Assembly (NCBI GenBank): GCA_034670405.1
Contig: JAXDDX010000034.1
Span: 3,018,501-3,082,500, forward strand
Origin: Hoplostethus atlanticus
Taxonomy: Eukaryota > Chordata > Actinopteri > Trachichthyiformes > Trachichthyidae
Reading direction: 5' to 3'
DNA: 64,000 nucleotides
Below, piece by piece: positions 55,412 through 64,000 of this stretch (position 1 is the first letter of the stretch; each line of letters begins with the position of its first letter). A program made the position numbers and the translations under genes. Under the pieces are notes generated by a model. The model ran no database searches. It was not told where the DNA came from and saw only the letters and a program-made list of their open reading frames with translations.

Positions 55412-56932
55412 GTAAGTTATTTTCGGTGTTATATTTTATTTGGAAGGTGCTATGTCGACGACGGACGGTGGGGGGAATGGACATCCGGGACTATATTTTT
55501 GAGAAGTCATAATAATTTATGAATCATAACTTGTTATGATGTGGGAGCGCGCAGGCGTGCAACAGGTCGCTGTACAGTAGCGGGACCGCGCAACTTATCG
55601 CCGTTTTTTTTGCGCTTGTTCCCAAACATTGCTGTGAAATGTGCGATCATCGTATGCAGACGGTCAAATTGGCAAGATGGCACGAAAAACACGAATGCTT
55701 TGTTGGCACAATAGCGATCTGATGAAAAACAATCACATGGGCTATTTTTTCCACGAGAGAATAACTGTTAAAGAGTTATATTTCCTCTTTTTTCCAACAA
55801 TACTGGCATTAGGTTACGTAATGACGCGTATGGTTCACTATGGTTTTTTAAATCCTCTTATGCGGAACGGTATGCGTTCACATAGCGTGCAAGGCCACAT
55901 CATTAACAACTAAATTCTGGGAATCAGTATGTAGTCGTATAGGTTTTCAACGAGTTCTACAGTAGAAATGACAGGAGTCCGGTGTAAAAACTGTCCGGTC
56001 TGATTAGTACATTTTGACCTACCAGTCAACGGCAACTATTGTGTGTTAAATGGTTACTCATAGCCCAACCAAATAAGACGTTTAAATCATTTAGGCCTAA
56101 TACCCAGCAAAGCGTTATTAATAAGTAATTCTAAGAAATTCAGACTCAGATCATGGCGTGATGGCGGGGCTTCATTGTAATGGGCTAGCACTAACATCTA
56201 GACTTTATATCAAGCCTTGGATGCATTTTTTATTATATTGTCCAATCCTCAGAGCGACACACACACCGAGGAGGAGGAGGAGGAGAAGGAGGGGGGGAGT
56301 GTCACAGGGCCCAAGTGAAAAAAAAACATTTCCCCCCCTCACTCTGGCTGTGTCTTTCTTTCATTACCTCTCTCCACGTGGTAAGCAGTCGGGATGAGGT
56401 TGAAAAGGAAGCATTGTGCCTCTAGTCAGTGGCCTTATGTGCTGGAGAGGCTCTGAGAGGGTGATGTTCACTCAGCTGTGTGCCCTCAACGCCATTGTTG
56501 CAAATTCCTCTTCATTTCAGCCGCCCCGTTCACTGGGCTCACACAGGAGCCTATTTAGAGGTGGGGAGAGATGCAGTTCCTTCAGCGCACCGCTGCCGAA
56601 GAAACCCCCTCAAGATCCGGACACCTTTTTTTCTTTGCACACTGGGGCTACGCACAGATTTACGTGCCTTTTTCGCCCACCTGTGCGCACATCTTACACC
56701 TCTTACGCACATACACACACACGGAAGTGGTGGGGGGAAAGGGATGATTGTAATTTTTAGTTTTTTGTAGACTCATATTACTAGACCAAAGAGCAAAGAT
56801 ATAGCTATTACGTGATGAACTTTAGCGTCAATGTATGAGGGTTTACTAAAGAGAGGCAGTGCAGGGACTCTTGGCTCAAAAGAAGGGGTGTTCACTCGCC
56901 ATTTGAATGCAAAGTAGTGGATGAACAAGTGG

Positions 56933-57019
<87 letters not shown>

Positions 57020-57362
57020 AGCAGAGAAGAGGAGAGGAGGGCCAACGGTGAGTTTTTGAGAAAAGGGGGGACTCGTTGAGAGAAACTGTCACACATGCCT
57101 CTTTGGCACCTTACTCTTCAACAAGTTGTTGTCTTTCTTTCTTTTTTTTTTTGCACCACGATGGCACCAATGTGGACCTGTTTTATTAGGACTCACCGGC
57201 CCGGCGCATCCAATGTCACACTTTTGTGAAAAGACTTCAGCTTTTTTTTTTTTTTGCTCCAAATAGTAATTTAGATACCTACTTTTTTCAGCGTGCAGGG
57301 AGACAAAGTAAAAGTTGTGTGTTGGCCAATGCGCCCCTGCGTCGCTCCCGTCCTGCAGAAGC
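55412..57362. other. sall2 5' region, no coding gene seen
   Basis: Either sall2 intron 1 or its proximal promoter. It contains a GAG-rich stretch at 56264-56298 and a long (GT)n at 56936-57018. An acceptor-like TCCTGCAG ends at 57358, four bases before the sall2 ATG. Confidence 0.4.
56936..57018. repeat. (GT)n microsatellite, about 41 units
   Basis: An uninterrupted GT dinucleotide run of about 83 bases. Confidence 0.97.
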
Positions 57363-58945
57363 ATGTCCCGTCGGAAACAGAAACGACCCCAGCAGCTTAT
57401 GAGCCCGACCCTCGGTGCCTCTCGGATACTTGAGCATGGTGAGAAATAGACTATATTTTAAAACAATACTGAGTAATCACTAGAGTGGAATAAACAGCGG
57501 ATGAGAAGTTGCTTTACTTGGACTCGCAGTTTTGACCCTAATGATAAAAATCACTATAACAGTCCTAATATTCCTGCAGGGACTCTAAAGTGTGTCTGTG
57601 ATAATCAATAGTGAGATTAGGGTGCTTTTTTATTATCTCCTATGGTATAATATTCCTATAGTATTACTTTAAGGACTTAGTGTTGCTGTGATATTTGTAT
57701 TATATCCTTCTAAAAAAATGTATAGAGGGAATAGCAATTTTGAACTTTGAAGAGCAATTCTGTTATGGGCTGACAATATAAGCTGATTTGATTTTAGTCT
57801 GTTAAGAGGTAAAAAAAAAAAAAAAAACATTGTGCATGTCACATTTTCATTCCAAGAGAAAATAGGGCCTGTTGGAATTACTGGAGGCCTACAGGGCTCT
57901 TAAATTTATTCCTATGGAGTTGCAGGCTTTAGCTGCTTTCTACACAATGTAAAACCCAAGTGTCCTCACTCCTCCGTACTGCCAGGTTCAAAGACACAGA
58001 CCACCCAGAATAGGGGTATAGAAATCCACAGAGGAATAAAGGAAACAAAAAAAAAAAAAACAGTGTCAGCAATTAAAGCGGTTACTAAATGCACGATACA
58101 AGCATTTGACTTGGTAGAAGTCAAGGGATGAGCATGAGAACGTCAAGGACAGGAAAACTTGACGAGGCACTGTATAAGGTGTTGTAACTGCAATAGCATT
58201 AGACCCCATTGTCCCCTTTGGGCTTTGTTGCTGGGCACTGAAGCATGAACATACCCATGAAGCTGTGTGTGAGTGTGTGAGTGTGTGTACTTTGTCTGTG
58301 TGTGTGTGTGTGTACTTGTGTCTGTCCATCTGCGACTCCAGTTACGGGGATAGGGGGTACATTGTGTCATAAATGTAGCTTTCAGGCAAACTGTAGTGTG
58401 TGTGTGTGCGTGCGTGCAAGCATGAGCAACCGTGTACATTCACATGTGTTAGCTTTTGTGTGCAACTTCGCATGCCGTACATGTATGCTTTCACCGTTGT
58501 GCGTGTATATGCTTTTCAGGGATAAGTTAGCTTGTTGGTGTCTGTGAGTCATCATGTCTGTCTGGTGTGCTGTTTGTTTTCTTTGCGTGCCACTCCTCTT
58601 CCTCTGCCTGCCCCTAAACCATACCAGGAATGCGACCCCAATGTGCTTAAGGTCAAGTCTGCCAGCCAATCAGGGGCCCAATACAGTGTCCAGTACCCAA
58701 CCAGGACCTGACCCCTAGCACCCCATTGGGCTACTGGGGGAAGGGCTCTCAAGGAGATGAAAGACAGATTGAATCGAGGGAGGAGGAAAGAGAAAGAGGG
58801 GGGAGGAGGCGGGGGTGTCTAAGTGTGTGTATCTGGCTTTTTTGATGAGGGGGGGGTCTGAGGTAAAGTCCATTGTCTTGTGTTGCCCTGGAAACAAGGT
58901 AGGCTCCTCTCCTGGTGAGCGGTGTAGTCTTGCAGACCAGTGGCA

Positions 58946-59019
<74 letters not shown>

Positions 59020-62000
59020 AGAGAGAGAGAGAGAGAGAGAGAGCAAGCATGATGTGTGTGTGGTAGCAGTGTTGGGGAGGCTGTAGTGGACGAGGATAGA
59101 AAGGACAAAGAGAAAAAGAAAGCAGCGTGGATGATAAGGCGGTGGAAGTCAAAGCCAGAGAGAGTAAAAGTCGACTGTTAGATCCCTCAACACTTCAGGT
59201 TCCTGGTGATCGAGGTTGCCAGCTATTAGAAAACACATTCTTCTCACTACCGGCTTTTGTTAGTTGCTTCTTTAAAGTGCTCTAAAATGCAGATCATCGC
59301 TCACAGTCAATCATTCACGTGTTTCACTGTTTGCCATTTGTGTGGCTGGCATAACTGCAAAGCTATCTTGTACATGTGAGGTTAAGACTCACATTAAGAA
59401 TGATTTTTAAAATATTTAGTTTGTATGATGATGGTAAAATTACATTTTGTGTTTTTTTTCTCTCCCTTTCCCTAGATGACCAATTGGCAGTGAAGTCACT
59501 CTCCTTTCCATTTATCACGGATTCTCCCTTGTCCTCTCCATCTTCCTCTCCTCAGAGCTCCCAGCTGTCCCTCGCTCCCTGTCCCTCTTTCAAGGGCTCT
59601 CAGACCCCTTCTCTACCCACCGAGGGTCCGCCACTCTCCTGCTCGCCCAGCCAGCCTTCCCCCTGCCACCAACATACCCTCAAAGACCCCCAGTCCTCTC
59701 TTTCCCCTGACTTTCCACACTCCTCTCTCTCCTCCCAAACTCACCACCCACTTGCCCTTCGCCTCCCTGATTGCAGTCTTACATCTTCTGCAAGTGGTCT
59801 CATCCACATCCCCCGCAGCGCCCACATGGCCTCTCCCAAGTTGGGCGTGTCGGCCACTACCACCACCTCTTCTTCCTCTTCGTCTTCCTCTGCCTCGCTG
59901 TGCCCCCCACCCCACCCTGGAAGCCCCAGCCCTGTACCCGAGGGCCCCCCCAGCCCCGTTACTCCCATCCCCAGCCCAGGAGTGACCTCTGCCTCAGCTG
60001 CCCCCTCTAGGGCACAGCTGAGCATTGCCCTGATCCTGGAGGAGCTGCGGGTGTTGCAGCAAAGGCAGATCCACCAGATGCAGATAACCGAGGAGATCTG
60101 TAGACAGGTGCTCCGCCTAGGTGGGGCCTCCTACACCATAGACACGCCCTCCCAGCATCTCCTGCCCCCCCTGCCTCAGCTTTGCCTGGAAGGCAGCGAA
60201 AGGGCCTCCAGCCCAACACCCCAACCCACAGCCCTTCAGCCCCCTACCTCTGTGGCCCCTCTCCTGGCATGTTTCTCCTCCCTTCTACCCTCTCAGACAG
60301 CTCCCAAGACCTCTAAACCCAGCCACCCCTTGTCTCAAATCCTGCAGCCCCACAAGCCCCAGATGGAAGGGGCAGGAGGGGCTACAGGGGCTCATGGTTT
60401 CCCGAGGGTCAGTTCTCACTCCTCAGCCCCCTCCACCTCATCTGCCATCTCTAGCATTGCTTCCTCCAACTACCCACTAGCCCTATCTTTGGCCCTGCCC
60501 AACCGCTATCTTCATGAGAAATCTCCAAATACCACTTCAGCCAGTGGGCACAGTGGGCTGTCCTTCCTAACCCCATCCCTCCCCACGTCAGTATCTATGG
60601 TCCCACCCTCCCAGCATGCTCTGCAATCTGTCTCTGGGGGAGGAGCTTCACTAGGCTCTTCTTCTGCATCCAGCTCTGCCACTTTTGGCCGTCTGCAGCA
60701 TGCCTGCCGGTTTTGTGGGAAGATGTTCAGCAGTGACTCCTCGCTGCAGATACATTTGCGCTCACACACAGGGGAACGGCCCTACCAGTGTCCCGTGTGC
60801 CTCAGCCGGTTCACCACGCGAGGCAACCTCAAGGTGCACTTCCTTCGCCACCGTGAGCAAAACCCAGAGCTCTCGCTTTCCCTCCTGCCACCATCTTTGT
60901 TTGGGGTAGGGTTAGGGACCACTGGAGGGTCCGATCTGGGACAGGCCATGAGCAGTAGCAGCAGTACTAGCAGTATGAATATGATTCAGAAGAGGCGTAA
61001 ACACAGGCCTGAGGATGAATCATATGGAGATAGTTTGGAGGTCAGTGGAGCCAGTGGTGGCTTCTCAGGAGGACCTACTCCTTCTACTCTGCCCCTGCCT
61101 CCCAGTGTGGACCTGGCTTTGATTTCCCACTCCCTCCTGCAGCTCAATAGAGCTGCAGCTGTAGCTGCTGCAGCCTCCATCGCCTCTGCTTCATCTCACT
61201 CATCCTCCTCTTCTTTAGCCTCCTCCTCCTCTCTGGCTTCCTCCCTCCTCTCCAACCCCTCCTTGTCTTCCTCTTCCACCATCACAGGGTTATTCAAGGG
61301 AGCCAAGCAGCAGCACTTTGATGAGAACACACCCCCCCATGCCCCCGTGCTTCCTCCCTCAGCCTACTCCCAGCTAGCCCACCTGCCTAAACTCCTCTTC
61401 CCATCTGTCTCCACCTCCTCCTCTTCCTCATCACAATCGTCCCTCCACCATCATCAAGCCCTGGGACTGCTACGCCCCCCACCTCCCTCTGCTACAGGCT
61501 CCCACCACCTCACTTCTTCCACCCACTCTCAGCTCTCTTTCCCCTTCTCCTCCTTTACTAAAGCCCCAGGTCCATCCACCTCCTCCCCGTACTCTCTGGC
61601 CTCCTGCATGGCCTCCTCCACCCCTACGTCTGACACTTCCAAGCTACAGAGGCTGGTCGAAAAGCTAGAGAAGGAGCCTCCCCGCTCCTCTTCTCCATGG
61701 GCCTCTTCCTCCACCTCCACCTCCATAGCGGAGGTGTTAGCTAGCAGCACAGCAGCTTCAATCAGCAGTGGCCTCACAAATGCCAGCACTTCTAGCACCT
61801 ACATCATGTCCTCCCCACCATCCTCCATATCTGGCCCCACCGCTGTTTCAAACTTCACCCGTGAGATGGTAGCTGCCCTGGGCATGAGCGCTAATGGAGT
61901 TAGTGCCCTGGCAGGAGCCATGCTACCATCGCTGAGCATCATAGGTGCAGCTAGTAACGTGACAACCAACCAGTGTGGGGTGTGTCTACGGGTGCTGAGC

Positions 62001-63828
62001 TGCCCCAGAGCGCTACGTCTGCACCAGGCTACCCACCTTGGAGAACGCCCTTTCCCTTGTAAGCTATGTGGACGATCCTTCTCTACCAAAGGCAGCCTGC
62101 GGTCACATCTGGCCACCCATCGTGCCCGACCACCCAATGCACGCGTCCAGAACTCCTGCCCACTATGCCAGCGTAAGTTCACCAATGCCCTGGTGCTCCA
62201 ACACCATATCCGTATGCACCTTGGTGGGCAGCTGCCGCCCGATGGCACAGAGGACTCTCTACCTGAGATCCCAGCTGAATCTGATGCCAAACCCCTGTCA
62301 CAGCCTCAGCCCCAGCCTACTGACCCACCCACTGTCTCAACTGAAACACCTCCTCTCGCCACTGCCAGCCAACCCAAAAGCCCAGCTCCAAACACCCAAT
62401 TTCAAACCCTAATGGAGGGCGCTGTCCCTGTCTCAGCCACTGTGACATCATCAGAGTGCACCAAAAATCACAGCAAGTCTGGATCCTCCAGCCCGGACCT
62501 GATCCCTCCCTCTGACCTCAGCCCAGACCCCACCATGAATCCCTCCATACAAACCCCCCCTCCAGGCAGCGTGGACCCCCCTGTTCTGAGTGTCAGTGCC
62601 CCCTCTGCAGCCCCTCAACAGGAAGCTCAAGATTCCCCAGTTGGCGAAGACAAACAAGCTGAACAATTAGCCACAGCCAATGTGCATCTCCAGTCCAGCT
62701 CCTCACCTACTTCCTCCACTGTTACCAAAACCGCAATGTCATCTAATGTTATGATAGTGGACAGTCCAGAGGGTGAAGCCTCTACCTCCTTTGATGCCTT
62801 CCTCCCCTGCTCCAGGTCAAACCTGGAGGACTTACTAAGCACACCCACCCATGGTCTCCCCTTTGCCCACTCCTGTCCCAGCACCATCTCCTCCTCTGCC
62901 CCCATCCTGAGTCAAGAACCCCCTAACGCACATGCTGCATCAACCCTGGAGTCAGATCACTCCCCGAGGCTCCAAACTCCTGAACCCATAGAAGAAGACA
63001 AAGTCCAGTCCCCTCCACCAGCAACACCAAAGCAAAACCAAGCAACTGTGCCTGATGAGGACCCCAAAATCACGTCCACCTCAGAGACTGCAGACACTAG
63101 CGGTGCTGAGTTATTGGTCGCATCACAGAGAGCTGCCACTTTTGTAAGGGAAACGCGTCAGAGCCTTCATTTTTGCTTGTATGGGAGGGAAGACAGGGTG
63201 GAAAGTGTTAAGATTAGTGCATCGGCTGCAAGTGAACAGCTGGACACTTCAGTCCCCATAAGCCTTGCTCCAACACTCCCCCCTCCGATGTCTCGTCCCG
63301 AGAAGAAGACCTACTGCTGTGCTGAGTGTGGGAAAGAATATGCCAGCCGCAGTGGGCTGAAGGTGAGGAAAATGAAAGTTAGCGTGTGTTACAGTGTTCT
63401 TGGGTACCTTTTGAAATGATTTTAATTATGATCATGATTACATTGGAAATTCTTTTAATTCTCATGTTCATCCACAGGGGCACATGAAGCACCACGGTGT
63501 GGTTACCAAGCCAACACGTCCGCCAGCCAGGAGTAGCCGTTCCTCCGCTGACCGACTTCCTGCTTTCACACCTACAGCTTCCTCTAACGTTCCTGCCACC
63601 AGGAGCTCAGTGGGCTTCTGGAACCAATACCAAGCCTTCCTCAACACCAGTACCGAACCAACTGATGACCCCACCCAAGGCCCAGCCACTGGTAGCCAAG
63701 GAGAAAATGTGGAGATTCCCCGATTGTCAAAATCTCCCGTCAGACCTCAGATGGATCCGTCCACTGGGAGGGTCCCTGAGGAAAGTAGTGAAGACTCGAA
63801 TGAAGGGTTGCAACTCGAATCAATGTGA
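57363..63828 (+). CDS. sall2: Spalt-like transcription factor 2 (C2H2 zinc-finger repressor)
   Basis: Three coding exons: 57363-57438, 59476-63362, 63478-63828; 4,314 bases, 1,437 aa (human SALL2 is about 1,007). Exon 1 starts [12 protein letters not shown], the N-terminal SALL motif that recruits NuRD. The large exon carries the Gln-rich oligomerisation segment ([19 protein letters not shown], about 208-240). A SALL zinc-finger pair follows (CRFCGKMF from residue 436, linker [26 protein letters not shown]), then long Ser/Pro stretches and a finger triplet (CGVCLRVL from residue 859, [16 protein letters not shown]). The last finger (CAECGKEY, C1307-C1310) is split by the final intron, with H1323 in exon 3 (GHMKHH). 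The N-terminal C2HC finger of other SALL proteins is missing, and no exon for it was seen in the 2 kb intron. Position beside chd8 and tox4 supports SALL2 over other SALLs. No poly(A) signal was seen before the window ends. Confidence 0.92.
57439..59475 (+). other. sall2: sall2 intron with microsatellites
   Basis: A 2 kb intron holding several short GT runs (58265-58312, 58395-58410) and a long compound repeat at 58949-59042. It was scanned for a C2HC zinc-finger exon in either possible phase; none was found. Confidence 0.5.
58949..59042. repeat. compound (TG)n(GA)n microsatellite
   Basis: About 35 TG units (58949-59018) are followed by about 12 GA units. Confidence 0.97.
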
Positions 63829-64000
63829 TTGGCTGGTTGATTTTCTGGTGTTTTCAATCAATATTTACCTTTTGGTGAACCTGTATGGACTTTTGCATAG
63901 TATTGCTTCCTAAATACATTTCGAGTAGCCTGTCAGTTTGGTAGTCAGAGTAATATGTTTGTTTGTGAAAGTTGTGAGTCAACCGGCTTGGTCTTGTTGT
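63829..64000 (+). other. sall2: start of sall2 3'UTR
   Basis: AT-rich sequence after the TGA at 63826-63828. There is no AATAAA before the window edge, so the transcript probably continues beyond it. Confidence 0.5.

Noticed and set aside
58715-59152. Minus-strand frames rich in His-Thr or Ser-Leu around 58.7-59.1 kb, and similar ones at 56.8-57.1 kb
   Set aside because: They are translations of (GT)n/(GA)n microsatellites with no other protein character.
59376-59475. Open frame extending sall2 large exon upstream to an ATG at 59376
   Set aside because: A good acceptor (TTTCCCTAG) ends at 59475 and the upstream part reads as intron. The in-phase exon at 57363 supplies the true SALL N-terminus.

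Overview
The window looks like ordinary nuclear DNA of a ray-finned (teleost) fish. It has spliced vertebrate genes, teleost-type TRIM (RING/B-box/PRY-SPRY) ligases, many (CA)n/(GT)n microsatellites, fish-like non-autonomous DNA-transposon relics and no operon structure. The order tox4 - chd8 - sall2 matches the vertebrate block that in human holds SALL2, TOX4 and CHD8 (14q11.2, from memory). The human neighbours METTL3 and RAB2B were looked for and not seen.

Layout: 1-1.27 kb, flank with an immune-type promoter for a TRIM gene. 1.27-3.88 kb (+), TRIM gene A: RING, B-boxes, one membrane segment, PRY-SPRY, 7 coding exons, 477 aa. 5.75-9.46 kb (-), tox4: 9 coding exons, 688 aa; its 3' end converges on TRIM A. 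12.26-32.49 kb (-), chd8: 38 coding exons, 2,579 aa, complete and in frame throughout. 36.19-37.13 kb (-), a cerebellin: 3 exons, 202 aa. 39.70-43.70 kb (-), TRIM gene B: 7 exons, 509 aa. 44.06-52.83 kb, a recent tandem duplication of about 4.1-4.7 kb with one intronless-CDS class A GPCR per copy; the two proteins differ at one residue. 57.36-63.83 kb (+), sall2: 3 coding exons, 1,437 aa.

How the genes relate: chd8 (chromatin remodeller), tox4 (HMG-box protein) and sall2 (zinc-finger repressor) are nuclear regulators in an old linkage group. The cerebellin (secreted synaptic organiser), the two TRIM ligases (related PRY-SPRY domains, probably one ancient pair) and the GPCR pair are unrelated in function to them. 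Exon models were built by hand from GT/AG sites and reading-frame phase; in every gene the coding lengths sum to a multiple of three.

No wholly new system was found. The points most worth a second look are the membrane-anchored TRIM with kappaB and ISRE-like sites upstream, the very recent GPCR duplication (microhomology breakpoint, unusual receptor motifs, conserved spliced uORF, an exon-like ORF present in only one copy), a MITE with clear inverted repeats in the TRIM B intron, a CHD7-like second BRK module in chd8, and a sall2 without the N-terminal C2HC finger.
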